Notes: a model not told the origin generated them from the letters alone. Shown: positions 44,201 to 54,478, numbered from the stretch's first letter. The stretch is DNA of 64,000 bases from JADHMP01 sp016779985 (GCA_016779985.1 JADHMP010000009.1:27860-91859); one strand, 5' to 3'. Numbers and translations are program-made.

Positions 44201-46503
44201 TGAGATTCATTATTTAAAAACCGTTCGAGACTGGTTAGGTCAGCTATGAGTACTTGCCTGGCTTTACTTCCTTCAAAGGGCCCCACAATTCCAGCAGCCT
44301 CCATTTGATCTATAATCCGACCTGCTCTGTTATATCCTAACTTTAACTTGCGTTGCAAAAGTGATGCCGAACCCTGTTGGGCAACAACTATCACCTCTGC
44401 AGCTTCTTTAAAAAGGGCATCGCGATCTGAGGCGTCAAGATCTTGTAATCCTTCATTTTCACTTCCACTATATTCTGGCAGCAGATGTGCTTCTGGATAG
44501 GCTCTTTGAGAACCAACAAAAGCGGCAATTTTTTCTACTTCTGGAGTATCAATAAAAGCACATTGCAAGCGGGTAAGTTCATTCCCTTGGGTATAGAGCA
44601 TATCTCCTCGCCCAATGAGTTGTTCTGCCCCTCCGCTGTCCAAAATGGTTCTTGAATCAATTTTTGAAGTTACACGAAAAGCGATCCGAGCAGGAAAATT
44701 GGCTTTAATCACTCCAGTAATCACATTCACCGATGGCCGTTGTGTGGCTATAATCAAATGTATACCTACCGCACGGGCGAGTTGAGCCAACCGGGCAATA
44801 GGCGTTTCAACTTCTTTGCCAGCGGTCATAATCAAATCTGCAAATTCATCAACAATCAAGATGATGTAGGGCAAAAAGTTGTGTCCCTCTTCAGGATTGA
44901 GCATTCTCGATTTGAACTTCTTATTATACTCTTTTATGTTTCTACACAACCCATTTTTTAGGAGTTCGTATCGGTTATCCATTTCAATGCAAAGCGAATT
45001 TAGCGTATTGATCACCTTGCTATTGTCAGTGATTATTGCCTCTTCGCTGTCTGGCAATTTTGCTAAATAATGGCGTTCAATTTTATTGTAGATGTTTAAT
45101 TCAACTTTTTTAGGGTCTACCAAAACAAATTTAACTTCGGCTGGATGTTTTTTATAAAGCAAAGAAGAAATAACAGCATTTAGCCCAACAGATTTTCCTT
45201 GACCTGTAGCACCTGCCATAAGTAAATGAGGCATTTTGGTTAGATCAACTACAAAAGTTTCATTACTGATGGTTTTTCCGAGGGCTAGGGGAAGCTCCAT
45301 TTCTGCATTTTGAAATTTGGTTGTACTCAACACCGAACGCATTGATACGATACTTGGATTTTGGTTGGGTACTTCTATACCGATAGTACCCTTTCCAGGT
45401 ATAGGAGCAATAATTCGAATACCCAATGCAGAAAGTGAAAGGGCAATATCGTCTTCTAAATTTTTAATTTTAGAAATTCGAATTCCCGCATCAGGAACAA
45501 TTTCATATAAGGTTACAGTAGGCCCAATGGTCGCTTTGATATGCCCTATACCAATTTTATAATTATTTAACGTTTCTACAATTTTATTTTTATTTGCTTC
45601 AAGCTCTTCTTGATTTATGGTAATGGAACCGTCTCCATAGTCTTTTAACAGATTAAGGCTAGGAATTTGATATTTGCTTAGAGCAAGCGTCGGATCAAAT
45701 AGACCTTGCTTTTCTACAAGTTCGTCAGCCAGTTGAGAAGCTTCTTCTTCAACGGTTTCAATTTCCATTGGGATAGATTCAGAACCATCTGGCATTAGAA
45801 TTTCTTCTTGTTCTTCAACGGTTTCGAGCTTTGGATTTATAGAAAAATTTTCTTCTATGTTGAGATCCACAGGCTCTTGATTTTTTAGCTCATTTTCAGG
45901 CGCTTCAATGGTGTCATCTTTCTTTGAAGGAGGAGTAGCAAACCAACTTCTAACCCGTTCGGGAGTCCAATCAAGTTCAATGACTACAAAGCAAAGGAGT
46001 AGAAAGGTGAGCAAACTGGCCAATCCAATAGTGCCCATATAAGTGCTCATCAAAATGAATATTTCATATCCTACAACACCACTTAAAATAGGGTTAAATT
46101 CATAAAAAAAACCCATACAAACACTAATCCATAGGGTATGTAGAATTCCCCAACTCCATTGTTTCAACAAACTTCTTTTTGAAAAATTTAAAAAATAGGA
46201 TAATCCAGTGATTAATAAGAGGTAAGTCAAAAGGAAGGCGCCTAGACCAAAAAGCTGATAGACTAAAAAGTGACTAATATATGCCCCAAGCTTTTTTAAA
46301 ATATTTTGGCTTTCTACTTCAGGATTGGCAAAATTTTCTAGCGTACTAAAATCATCTTGCCAATTTGTGAAATAGGAAATAATAGCAAGGAACAATAATA
46401 GAGCCGCCAAGATCAAAAAAGCACCAAAAAGCACATGTCTTTGCCTTTTTAGTTTTGTCGAGGCTTGAGTTGTAGTTGTTGATTTTTTTTGTTGTTTGCT
46501 CAT
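44197..46503 (-). CDS. ftsK: DNA translocase FtsK
   Basis: A 768-residue membrane-anchored DNA pump for chromosome segregation at division. An upstream in-frame ATG (46524) would add seven residues; the ATG at 46501-46503 giving MSKQQKK fits better. Four membrane segments lie in about 20-180, an acidic linker follows, then the motor: Walker A GATGQGKS near 425, Walker B ILIVDEFADL near 545, IATQRPSV, and the gamma winged-helix domain with SLLQRKLKLGYNRAGRIID at the end. Confidence 0.95.
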   Translation of the reverse strand: MSKQQKKSTTTTQASTKLKRQRHVLFGAFLILAALLLFLAIISYFTNWQDDFSTLENFANPEVESQNILKKLGAYISHFLVYQLFGLGAFLLTYLLLITGLSYFLNFSKRSLLKQWSWGILHTLWISVCMGFFYEFNPILSGVVGYEIFILMSTYMGTIGLASLLTFLLLCFVVIELDWTPERVRSWFATPPSKKDDTIEAPENELKNQEPVDLNIEENFSINPKLETVEEQEEILMPDGSESIPMEIETVEEEASQLADELVEKQGLFDPTLALSKYQIPSLNLLKDYGDGSITINQEELEANKNKIVETLNNYKIGIGHIKATIGPTVTLYEIVPDAGIRISKIKNLEDDIALSLSALGIRIIAPIPGKGTIGIEVPNQNPSIVSMRSVLSTTKFQNAEMELPLALGKTISNETFVVDLTKMPHLLMAGATGQGKSVGLNAVISSLLYKKHPAEVKFVLVDPKKVELNIYNKIERHYLAKLPDSEEAIITDNSKVINTLNSLCIEMDNRYELLKNGLCRNIKEYNKKFKSRMLNPEEGHNFLPYIILIVDEFADLIMTAGKEVETPIARLAQLARAVGIHLIIATQRPSVNVITGVIKANFPARIAFRVTSKIDSRTILDSGGAEQLIGRGDMLYTQGNELTRLQCAFIDTPEVEKIAAFVGSQRAYPEAHLLPEYSGSENEGLQDLDASDRDALFKEAAEVIVVAQQGSASLLQRKLKLGYNRAGRIIDQMEAAGIVGPFEGSKARQVLIADLTSLERFLNNESQ

Positions 46504-46557
46504 CAATGCAGAACTGTAAAACAAAAATACAAATTCAAAAACAATAAAACTCTGCTT

Positions 46558-47997
46558 TTAGTCTTCCTTTAATGATTTTATTTTGAGGTGTAAAGCAGCA
46601 AAAAGTAGGGTCATAAAGGGGCTTATCCAATTAAAAAAAGCATAGAAAAAATAACTACTCACGCTCACGCCTAAGACCCCAGACTGATAAGCCCCACATG
46701 TGTTCCAAGGAATCAATACTGATGTGACGGTACCTGAGTCTTCTAAAGTTCTACTTAAGTTTTCGGGAGCTAAGTTTCTGTCTCGATAGGCTTTAGCAAA
46801 CATTTTGCCTGGAATAACAAGTGATAAATATTGATCAGAAGCACTAATATTTATTGTGATACAAGAAATAACAGTACTTGCAAATAGTTGAAGAGTGCTT
46901 TTCGCCCATTGGAGTAGTGCATGGCTAATACGCTCTAATGCCCCAATAGCATCCATAACACCTCCAAAAACCATGGCACAAATGATAAGCCAAATGGTCC
47001 CCAGCATTCCTCCCATACCCCCTGATGTAAAGAGATCGTTTAGTAGTTCGTTTTCTGTTTCTATAATAGTTTCTGTGGTTATTGTGTTTAGAAGAGTTTT
47101 GTATGTGGTAGTGCTATTTAATATAGAAGTATTACTTAATTCTAACAACAGTTGTGATTGAAATAAGATTGTAAATAATCCTCCGAGGAGGGTGCCCAAG
47201 AGAAGTGCAATAAGAGGAGGACTTTTTTTAATGATTAAAAAAATGACGGTTAGAGGAACCAAAAAGAGCCAGAGGTTGATAGTAAATTTGTTTTCAATTG
47301 CTCCTAACATTTGTTCTATGTCTGCTTGACCACTGGGGGTTTGAAAAAAACTTAAGAAAATAAAAATGACCAATGTAATTGAGATACTGGGAATGGTTGT
47401 ATATGTCATGTAGCGGATGTGCGTAAATAAATCTCCCCCTGCCATGGCGGGAGCTAAATTGGTAGTATCGCTCAAGGGCGAAAGTTTGTCTCCAAAGTAG
47501 GCTCCAGAGATAACTGCTCCAGCGACCATGCCTACAGGCAACCCTAATGCTTTTCCAATGCCAATTAGAGCAATGCCCACAGTAGCGGAAGTGGTCCAGC
47601 TACTTCCAGTGGCGATGGAAATGATAGCGCAAATAATCACACAAGCAGGTAAAAATATTGAGGGATGAATTAATTGTAAGCCATAATAAATCATGGCAGG
47701 AATAATTCCAGAAACCAACCAAGTTCCAGCTAAAGCCCCTACAAAAAGAAGAATTAAAATGGCTCCAGTGGTTGCCTTCAAATTGGTTCCAATGGCTTCC
47801 ATCATGGCTTTATAAGACACTTTTTTTCTAAACCCAATAACCGCAGCAACCGCAGCACCAATCAATAAGATAAATTGATTAGATCCTCCTAAAGCATCAT
47901 CTCCAAAAACACTAACATTGAAACCTAATAGAGTGATCAAAACAACAACAGGAAACAGGGCAGTGCCTAAAGTAAGGGTGGGCGAATTTTCGCTCAT
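46558..47997 (-). CDS. nhaC: NhaC family Na+/H+ antiporter
   Basis: A 479-residue inner-membrane antiporter with about 11-12 hydrophobic segments. A frame ATG at 48024 exists, but the ATG at 47995-47997 (MSENSPTLTLGTALFPVV) is the natural start. Family marks include SGIIPAMIYYGLQLIHPSIF near 97-116, GSSWTTSATVGIALIGIGKALGLP near 132-155 and GAVISGAYFGDKLSPLSDTTNLAPA near 158-182. It exchanges sodium for protons, in keeping with a marine lifestyle. Gap to kch is 43 bases. Confidence 0.9.
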   Translation of the reverse strand: MSENSPTLTLGTALFPVVVLITLLGFNVSVFGDDALGGSNQFILLIGAAVAAVIGFRKKVSYKAMMEAIGTNLKATTGAILILLFVGALAGTWLVSGIIPAMIYYGLQLIHPSIFLPACVIICAIISIATGSSWTTSATVGIALIGIGKALGLPVGMVAGAVISGAYFGDKLSPLSDTTNLAPAMAGGDLFTHIRYMTYTTIPSISITLVIFIFLSFFQTPSGQADIEQMLGAIENKFTINLWLFLVPLTVIFLIIKKSPPLIALLLGTLLGGLFTILFQSQLLLELSNTSILNSTTTYKTLLNTITTETIIETENELLNDLFTSGGMGGMLGTIWLIICAMVFGGVMDAIGALERISHALLQWAKSTLQLFASTVISCITINISASDQYLSLVIPGKMFAKAYRDRNLAPENLSRTLEDSGTVTSVLIPWNTCGAYQSGVLGVSVSSYFFYAFFNWISPFMTLLFAALHLKIKSLKED

Positions 47998-48040
47998 AAT
48001 AATGGTCTTAAAGCAATAGTACAATATTTATTCGACGCCA

Positions 48041-48343
48041 CTATTTTCTCTTTCTGTTTTTATAATGTAAATATATTGTATTTATAAAACCCAAAACAAC
48101 GCCTACGCCTATTAAGATATAGAAGATGGTGAAAATTTTACCAAAGGTTGTTTGAGGTGAGAAATCGCCATAGCCAATGGTGGTTAGTGTGATGACAGAA
48201 AAATAGGCAGCATCAACCCAGGACCATCCTTCAATATAGTGATAGCTCAACGTGCCGATAATAAGAATTAATCCTGAAACCCATAACAATTGTCGATATT
48301 CTCTGTCTTTCAAAAAAGAAAAGATGATTCTAATGAGATACAT
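48041..48343 (-). CDS. Two-TM potassium channel protein
   Basis: A 100-residue ion channel subunit with the selectivity filter TIGYGDFSP near 56-64 between two membrane helices (about 17-37 and 68-92). No RCK regulatory domain is attached, so it is a minimal Kch/KcsA-like pore, likely forming tetramers. It lies upstream of nhaC in the same direction, and a small hydrophobic frame precedes it by 13 bases. Confidence 0.85.
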   Translation of the reverse strand: MYLIRIIFSFLKDREYRQLLWVSGLILIIGTLSYHYIEGWSWVDAAYFSVITLTTIGYGDFSPQTTFGKIFTIFYILIGVGVVLGFINTIYLHYKNRKRK

Positions 48344-48356
48344 TAAAATTAAATGT

Positions 48357-48461
48357 TTAGGGTTTTGTATAAATAAGATTTTTCAGAGACCACACAGAAA
48401 AAAGGGTGGGTAAGAATGTGAAAATAGATGTAGCAACAATAAGAAGAAAAGAGGTTTTCAT
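48357..48461 (-). CDS. Possible small membrane peptide upstream of the potassium channel
   Basis: A 34-codon frame (ATG 48459-48461, TAA 48357-48359) with MKTSFLLIVATSIFTFLPTL, a single hydrophobic segment, then FSVWSLKN. It ends 13 bases before the channel gene on the same strand. No homologue is known to me, and short hydrophobic frames appear by chance in AT-rich DNA, so this is tentative. Confidence 0.3.
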   Translation of the reverse strand: MKTSFLLIVATSIFTFLPTLFSVWSLKNLIYTKP

Positions 48462-48511
48462 ATTTGGGGTTTATATTTAATTAAAATTACAAAAAACCAT
48501 AGAAACATTTG

Positions 48512-48519
48512 TAATTTTG
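48512..48519 (+). promoter_or_regulatory. Candidate -7 promoter element of lpdA
   Basis: TAATTTTG, a match to TAnnTTTG, 23 bases before the lpdA ATG at 48543. Spacing is similar to the 24968 promoter. No clear -33 element. Confidence 0.45.
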
Positions 48520-48542
48520 TAGAAAACAAATAATTCAATTCT

Positions 48543-49943
48543 ATGAGCGTATATGATGTTGCTGTGATAGGGTCAGGACCTGGAGGCTATGTGGCTGCCA
48601 TTCGCTGTGCCCAGTTAGGCTTAAAAACAGTTTTGATTGAAAAATATGATACCTTGGGCGGCACATGTCTCAACGTAGGTTGTATTCCCTCAAAATCACT
48701 TTTGGATTCTTCTCACCACTACGAAGAAGCAATTAAAAACTTCACTACCCATGGTATTGAAATTAGCGGTGAAATCAAATTAAACTTCAAACAAATGATT
48801 GATCGCAAAGCTGCTGTAGTGGATCAAACTACGAAGGGAATTGATTATTTGATGGAAAAAAATAAAATTACCGTTCTACACGGGGTAGGAAGTTTTGAAA
48901 ATGCCACTCACATAAAAATTGATGGAAAGGAGAGCCAAACTATAGAGGCGAAAAACACCATCATTGCAACCGGTTCAAAACCAGCAACATTACCTTTTAT
49001 TGAGATAGATAAAGAACGTATTATTACTTCTACTGAAGCCCTTTCTCTCAAAGAAATTCCCAAAAAACTTGTGGTCATTGGTGGAGGTGTAATTGGTTTA
49101 GAACTTGGGCAGGTGTATTGCCGTTTGGGATCTGAAGTTTCTGTCATAGAATATGCAGATCGCATTACGCCAATTATGGATAGTGCGCTCTCTCGCGAGT
49201 TAATGAAAGTCATGAAAAAACAAGGTGTTAAATTCTTTTTGTCGCATGCTGTCAATAAAGTAGAACGAAAAAAAGAAATGATCTCAGTTACTGCGCAAGA
49301 CAAAAAAGGAAATTTAGTCCAATTTGAAGGAGATTATTGCTTAGTTTCAGTAGGAAGAAAACCTTTTACAGAGGGCTTAAATGCTAAAGCAGCGGGGATA
49401 ACCCTAAACGAAAGAGGTCAAGTTGAAGTCAATGAATCTCTTCAGACCAATATACCAAACATTTATGCTATTGGCGATGTGGTTCGAGGTGCCATGTTGG
49501 CTCATAAAGCCGAGGAAGAAGGAGTTGCCGTGGCTGAACGCTTAGCAGGTCAAAAACCTCATATAGATCATAATCTGATTCCTAATGTAATTTATACCTG
49601 GCCTGAAGTTGCTGCTGTAGGCAAAACAGAAGAAGAATTAAAAACTAGTGGAGTTTCTTATAAAGTGGGGCAATTTCCTATGCGCGCTCTTGGACGCGCT
49701 CGAGCAAGTATGGACACTGACGGCTTTGTTAAAATATTAGCAGATACCAATACAGATGAAGTATTAGGGGTGCATATGATTGGAGCACGTGCAGCTGATC
49801 TAATTGCTGAAGCAGTAACGGCAATGGAATTTAGAGCCTCGGCTGAAGATATCGCTAGGATGAGCCATTCACACCCAACGTATGCTGAGGCTGTAAAAGA
49901 AGCCGCTTTAGCAGCCACTGAAAACAGAGCCCTACACACTTAA
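48543..49943 (+). CDS. lpdA: Dihydrolipoyl dehydrogenase
   Basis: The E3 component of 2-oxo-acid dehydrogenase and glycine cleavage complexes; 466 residues, normal length. Visible: FAD motif GSGPGGYVAAIRCAQLG at 10-26, redox disulfide GGTCLNVGCIPSK near 40-52, NAD motif VVIGGGVIGLELGQV near 176-190, and the C-terminal HSHPTYAEAVKEAAL with the catalytic His-Glu. Single gene, with a hairpin after it. Confidence 0.96.
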   Translation: MSVYDVAVIGSGPGGYVAAIRCAQLGLKTVLIEKYDTLGGTCLNVGCIPSKSLLDSSHHYEEAIKNFTTHGIEISGEIKLNFKQMIDRKAAVVDQTTKGIDYLMEKNKITVLHGVGSFENATHIKIDGKESQTIEAKNTIIATGSKPATLPFIEIDKERIITSTEALSLKEIPKKLVVIGGGVIGLELGQVYCRLGSEVSVIEYADRITPIMDSALSRELMKVMKKQGVKFFLSHAVNKVERKKEMISVTAQDKKGNLVQFEGDYCLVSVGRKPFTEGLNAKAAGITLNERGQVEVNESLQTNIPNIYAIGDVVRGAMLAHKAEEEGVAVAERLAGQKPHIDHNLIPNVIYTWPEVAAVGKTEEELKTSGVSYKVGQFPMRALGRARASMDTDGFVKILADTNTDEVLGVHMIGARAADLIAEAVTAMEFRASAEDIARMSHSHPTYAEAVKEAALAATENRALHT

Positions 49944-50003
49944 GATAGCATATCAATTTTAAAATACTTTTTTAGGTCGATAGATTTTGCAAGTTGCAGC
50001 GTT

Positions 50004-50024
50004 CATTAAAGAACATCTTTAATG
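50004..50024 (+). terminator. Possible terminator after lpdA
   Basis: CATTAAAGA (50004-50012) and TCTTTAATG (50016-50024) are exact complements with a 3-base loop, followed by AGTCTATTTTT. The stem is AT-rich, so strength is modest. Confidence 0.5.
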
Positions 50025-50083
50025 AGTCTATTTTTAGAAATATTTTGATTCAAATTGATTATATTGCTATAAAATAATCCATT

Positions 50084-51373
50084 TTGAAACGAAGAAATTT
50101 CATAGCAAACACCACTAAAGCATCAGCAGTATTTAGTATTATACCTAGCCATGTATTAGGTTTTTCAGGAACAAGTCCAAACAGTAAAATCCAAATTGGT
50201 TTTATTGGTGCAGGACGCCAGGGTAGGGGGTTGATGACAAATTTTGTGAAGTATGATGAAGCCGCTGTCATTGGAGTATCAGATGTTGATCAACTCAAAA
50301 TGGATTTCTTTTCTGATACCTACAGAAAAACCGCATTAAGGAAGGATAAGGTGGTAAATAAAATTGAACATTTTCCAGCCTATAGAGATTTGCTCAACAG
50401 AAATGATATTGATGCTGTTGTGATTGCTTCTCCAGACCATTGGCATGCTCAAATGGCTATTGACGCTGCGAAAGCTAGAAAAGATATTTATTGTGAAAAA
50501 CCACTTTCAAGTAGTGTAGACGAGGGGCGAGCCATGGTCAATGCCGCTAGAAAATATGATGTGGTTTTTCAAACGGGGAGTATGCAGCGTTCTTGGAGAA
50601 ATTTTAGACATGGCGTTGAACTCATTCGCAACGGTCATATTGGTGAAATAAAAACGGTAAACGTATGTGTGGGAAGTCCATGGAAAGCGTGTGAACTTCC
50701 TGCTCAACCCACTCCAGAAAATATTGATTGGAATGAATGGATAGGTCCAGCACCCTATCGAGCATATCACAGAGATTTAGCTTGTCCTCTTGATGATAAT
50801 AGATGGGGCATGTGGAGAGATTATAAGCCTTTTGGTGGTGGAATGATTACCGACTGGGGCGCCCATATGTTTGATATCGTGCAATGGGCACTCGATCAAG
50901 ACGCCAGTGGTCCAGTGACTTTTACACCCCCAAACCAACGGGCTGAAATTGGGTTGGCTTTTACCTATAAAAATGGTATCACTGTTAGTCATACAAATTG
51001 GGGAAGAAGATGCAACGAAATTCAATTTATTGGAACGGAGGGTCGTCTTGAAGTGAGTAGAGATTATTTGAAAACCTATCCTGATTCAAACCTAGCTAAA
51101 GAAGACCTACCTGATTCAGCAAAAGAAAGAGTCTATTTTAGTGAAAATCATCATTTAGACTGGTTGCAAGCTATAGAGGAAAGAACTAGGCCTATTTGTG
51201 ATGTGGAAGTAGGGCACAGAACGGCATCAGTATGCAATATTGCTAACATTGCCTATGACCTTCAAAGACCTTTAGTTTGGAATCCTTCCACAGAAAAATT
51301 TGTTAATGATGCAGGAGCCAACCTAATGCTAGGGAGAACCTATAGGGGCTCATGGGATTATAGAAGTTTTTAA
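50084..51373 (+). CDS. Secreted Gfo/Idh/MocA family oxidoreductase
   Basis: A 429-residue oxidoreductase with TTG start (no ATG in range) and a twin-arginine-like leader (MKRRNFIANTTKASAVFSII). NAD-binding IGFIGAGRQGRG near 38-49, ASPDHWH near 109-115, CEKPLSS near 131-137 and GGMITDWGAHMFDI near 247-260. Third secreted member of its family in this window (with 2760 and 11609). Substrate unknown. It converges on argH with a 4-base overlap of stops. Confidence 0.86.
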   Translation: MKRRNFIANTTKASAVFSIIPSHVLGFSGTSPNSKIQIGFIGAGRQGRGLMTNFVKYDEAAVIGVSDVDQLKMDFFSDTYRKTALRKDKVVNKIEHFPAYRDLLNRNDIDAVVIASPDHWHAQMAIDAAKARKDIYCEKPLSSSVDEGRAMVNAARKYDVVFQTGSMQRSWRNFRHGVELIRNGHIGEIKTVNVCVGSPWKACELPAQPTPENIDWNEWIGPAPYRAYHRDLACPLDDNRWGMWRDYKPFGGGMITDWGAHMFDIVQWALDQDASGPVTFTPPNQRAEIGLAFTYKNGITVSHTNWGRRCNEIQFIGTEGRLEVSRDYLKTYPDSNLAKEDLPDSAKERVYFSENHHLDWLQAIEERTRPICDVEVGHRTASVCNIANIAYDLQRPLVWNPSTEKFVNDAGANLMLGRTYRGSWDYRSF

Positions 51374-52653
51374 TCGAGTTGAGTCTGCATTTTTGATCGA
51401 ATGGCTTCAAGGGCAAGATTACCTATGCTGCCCAAATGGGAATGGCTAACTCTCTTTTCAGGTTTATAATTGTCAGCAGCAATTTCCTCTCCCATTTTTT
51501 TATAAGCTTCTCGAAAAGGCATTCCCCCTTTTACCCATTCATTGAGCGTATCGACACTAAAGAGATAGTCATATTTTGACAACTCTAAAAGATTTTTGTT
51601 CACCTCAATTTGGGCTAAGCTATATTGAAACATATCCAAACACGATTTAATTTCTTGGAATGCTTCAATGAGAAGGCCTTTTGCAAGTTGCATCTCTCTA
51701 TGATAGCCACTAGGTAAATTAGAATTCAATAAACTCAATTGATGAGGTAGGCCTTGAAGTAAATTGCACTTTCCTCTTATCAACTCAAAAATATCTGGAT
51801 TTTTTTTATGGGGCATGATGCTTGAACCAGTGGTTAGTTTTTCGGGAAAATGAATAAAGTCAAAATCTTGACCCATATAAAGACAAATGTCCATGGCCAA
51901 TTTTGATAGAGTGGCTCCCAATTGTCCAACGGCTTGAATGGCAGCTTTTTCAACTTTCCCTCTCCCCATTTGTGCAGCTACCACATTATATTTTAAGTCA
52001 GAAAATTCAAGTGCATCAGTTGTGGCTTTTCGATCAATAGGAAAGGAAGTTCCAAACCCTGCAGCACTCCCCAATGGATTTTGATCAGCCATAGCAAAAG
52101 CAGCATTGAACATTACAAGATCATCGATCAGAGTTTCAGCGTAGGCAGAAAACCAAAGCCCAAAAGAGGAGGGCATAGCAACTTGCATATGCGTGTAGCC
52201 TGGTAATAACACTTCTTTATTTTTTTTAGCTAATTCTAAGAGCAATTCAAACAGAGAAAATGTAGATTTTTTAATGGCTTGAATTTCCTCTTTTACATAT
52301 AATTGAAGAGCCACCAAAACTTGATCATTTCTCGATCGGGCGGTGTGAATCTTTTTTCCTAAAGCCCCAAGTTTTTCGGTCAGAAGAAATTCAATTCGTG
52401 AATGCATATCTTCAAAAGAGTCTGGAATAGAAAACGTTCCATTTTCAACAGTTTGAGCAATGGCTTTTAATTCTATTGTCAACTTTTTTGCTTCATCTTT
52501 AGTCAACAAACCAACCTTAGCTAACATGTTTGCGTGAGCTATGGAAGCCTTACAATCATATTGCGCTAAAATCAAATCGTATTCACGATCTTTTCCTACC
52601 GTAAATGAATCTACTTTGCTATCAATTGAATTTGCTTTTTGCCACAATTTCAT
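51370..52653 (-). CDS. argH: Argininosuccinate lyase
   Basis: Last step of arginine synthesis: argininosuccinate to arginine and fumarate. 427 residues. Signatures: MHSRIEFLL near 102-110, KIHTARSRNDQVLVALQLY near 120-138, LLPGYTHMQVAMPSSFGLW near 158-176, and the superfamily signature GSSIMPHKKNPD near 272-283. It is the last gene of the nine-gene arginine operon, 2 bases after the argE-like stop. Confidence 0.94.
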   Translation of the reverse strand: MKLWQKANSIDSKVDSFTVGKDREYDLILAQYDCKASIAHANMLAKVGLLTKDEAKKLTIELKAIAQTVENGTFSIPDSFEDMHSRIEFLLTEKLGALGKKIHTARSRNDQVLVALQLYVKEEIQAIKKSTFSLFELLLELAKKNKEVLLPGYTHMQVAMPSSFGLWFSAYAETLIDDLVMFNAAFAMADQNPLGSAAGFGTSFPIDRKATTDALEFSDLKYNVVAAQMGRGKVEKAAIQAVGQLGATLSKLAMDICLYMGQDFDFIHFPEKLTTGSSIMPHKKNPDIFELIRGKCNLLQGLPHQLSLLNSNLPSGYHREMQLAKGLLIEAFQEIKSCLDMFQYSLAQIEVNKNLLELSKYDYLFSVDTLNEWVKGGMPFREAYKKMGEEIAADNYKPEKRVSHSHLGSIGNLALEAIRSKMQTQLD

Positions 52654-52655
52654 AA

Positions 52656-53708
52656 CTATAAAATTTGTTTTAAAAGAGAAATATAAAATCCAATACCCTC
52701 TTCAATTTCATTCGTATAAATAAACTCATCGGCCGTATGAGATCGAGTAGAATCACCTGGGCCAAGTTTCAATGAAGGACAGCTAAGTGCCGCCTGATCA
52801 GATAATGTTGGCGAACCGTAAGTCTTTTTTCCCAATTCAACTCCAGCTACTACCAAAGGATGGTTAATCGGAATCGAAGAGCTTCTCAGATGTAATGAGC
52901 GGGCTTCTACCTCGCAATCTAATTCTTTTTTCAAGATAGTTTCTATTTCTTCATTAGTATACCGATCATTTACCCGTGCGTCAAGCACCATTTTAACTGT
53001 TGCTGGAATTACATTATGTTGTCGACCAGCCTCTATTTGAGTTAGTGTCACTTTGACTTCACCCAAGGTGTCAGATACTTTTGGAAATCTAAGATTTTCA
53101 ATAGCCTTAATAATTTTAGGCACTTTCAATAAAGCTTGATCATCATTGGGATGGGCTGCATGACTAGGCTTACCATACACCGTAGCATCTAAAACAACCA
53201 ACCCTTTTTCTGCAACAGCTAGGTCTAACAGAGTGGGTTCACCAACTATTGCTAAATCAATATTTGGTAGATGCGGCAACAAGCCTCTTAAGCTATTTAC
53301 ACCCGCCGTTTCTTCTTCTGCAGTGGCTGCAATAAGCAAGTTATAGTTGGGGTTTGGATGTTCAAAAAAATGATAAAAAAGGGCTATTAAGCTTACCAGA
53401 GCACCACCAGCGTCATTGCTTCCTAAACCGTATAATTTTTTATTGATAATGTCAGCAGAAAAAGGATCACGAGTGTAAGCTTTATTAGGTTGCACAGTAT
53501 CGTGATGAGAATTTAATAGTAGAGTAGGCTTTTTTGGATCAAAGTTTTTATTCTTTGCCCACACATTATTTTTCCATCGCTGTGTCTCTATTCCTCGTTT
53601 TTGTAACCAATTTTCAATACATACTGCTGTTTGATCCTCTTCTCCAGAAAAAGAAGGGATTTCAATCAATTCTTGCAATAAAGCAATTGCTTCTTGGGGG
53701 GCTTTCAT
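52656..53708 (-). CDS. argE: M20 family N-acylornithine/N-acylcitrulline deacylase (ArgE-type)
   Basis: A 350-residue zinc peptidase-fold enzyme. Motifs LLNSHHDTVQP near 65-75, GSNDAGGALVS near 97-107, ATAEEETAGVN near 128-138 and the dimerisation KPSHAAHPND near 177-186. In an operon with an N-acylornithine carbamoyltransferase, it probably removes the acyl group from N-acylcitrulline. Acetyl or succinyl cannot be decided. Start overlaps the argB stop by 4 bases. Confidence 0.88.
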   Translation of the reverse strand: MKAPQEAIALLQELIEIPSFSGEEDQTAVCIENWLQKRGIETQRWKNNVWAKNKNFDPKKPTLLLNSHHDTVQPNKAYTRDPFSADIINKKLYGLGSNDAGGALVSLIALFYHFFEHPNPNYNLLIAATAEEETAGVNSLRGLLPHLPNIDLAIVGEPTLLDLAVAEKGLVVLDATVYGKPSHAAHPNDDQALLKVPKIIKAIENLRFPKVSDTLGEVKVTLTQIEAGRQHNVIPATVKMVLDARVNDRYTNEEIETILKKELDCEVEARSLHLRSSSIPINHPLVVAGVELGKKTYGSPTLSDQAALSCPSLKLGPGDSTRSHTADEFIYTNEIEEGIGFYISLLKQIL

Positions 53709-54478
53709 AATTCTATTTTGGTATAAAAACTTGTTTTGTCAAACATTTTAGGTCCTCCAACGTGTACTTTTTGGACTCCTTTTTTGAGTGCTTCAAAACA
53801 ATTGTGCAATTTGGGAAGCATTCCTCCAGCAATGTTTTCTGAGGCCTTTAATTGCTCATATTTTTGTAAATCGATAGTTCTAATAATAGAGGTTTCATCG
53901 TTTATATTTTCAAGCACTCCATCCTTGTCAAAACAATAGTGAAGATGGACGTCATAATGTTCTGTCAATGCAGCAGCAACATTGGCAGCAATAGTATCAG
54001 CATTGGTATTTAATAATTGCCCCTCTCCATCATGTGTTATGGGAGACATAACGGGCACTATATCTAAGGAAATTAATGCTGTTATGCTTTTTGTGTTTAC
54101 TGTTGTTATGTCTCCCACAAAACCAAAGTCAATGGGTGCTGCAACTCTTTTTTGTGCTAAAATAGAATTGCCGTCTGCACCACTCAATCCTAAAGCATTA
54201 GAACCATGAGCCTGTAATTGGGCTACAATTTTTTTATTGATTAGCCCCCCATATACCATGGTAATAATTTCCAAGTTAGAAGCATCGGTAATTCTTCTTC
54301 CTTCAATCATCTGCACTGATAAACCCATTTTTTCAGCCATAGATGTAGCCATTTTACCACCCCCATGTACCAACACTTTCGCACCTTCAAGTTGAGCGAA
54401 CCGATTTAAAAAGGAGTCCAATTGAATGGCATCGTCAATTAGATTTCCTCCGATTTTGATCAGATTGAGTTTATTCAT
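53705..54478 (-). CDS. argB: Acetylglutamate kinase
   Basis: Phosphorylates N-acylglutamate in arginine synthesis; 257 residues. Amino acid kinase fold with IKIGGNLID near 6-14, VLVHGGGKMATSMAEKMGL near 37-55, LSGADGNSILAQKR near 117-130 and the end-region GGMLPKLHNCFEAL near 217-230. A TTG two codons upstream (54484) is possible, but the ATG at 54476-54478 overlaps the argF' stop (ATGAATAA) and is preferred. Confidence 0.92.
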   Translation of the reverse strand: MNKLNLIKIGGNLIDDAIQLDSFLNRFAQLEGAKVLVHGGGKMATSMAEKMGLSVQMIEGRRITDASNLEIITMVYGGLINKKIVAQLQAHGSNALGLSGADGNSILAQKRVAAPIDFGFVGDITTVNTKSITALISLDIVPVMSPITHDGEGQLLNTNADTIAANVAAALTEHYDVHLHYCFDKDGVLENINDETSIIRTIDLQKYEQLKASENIAGGMLPKLHNCFEALKKGVQKVHVGGPKMFDKTSFYTKIEL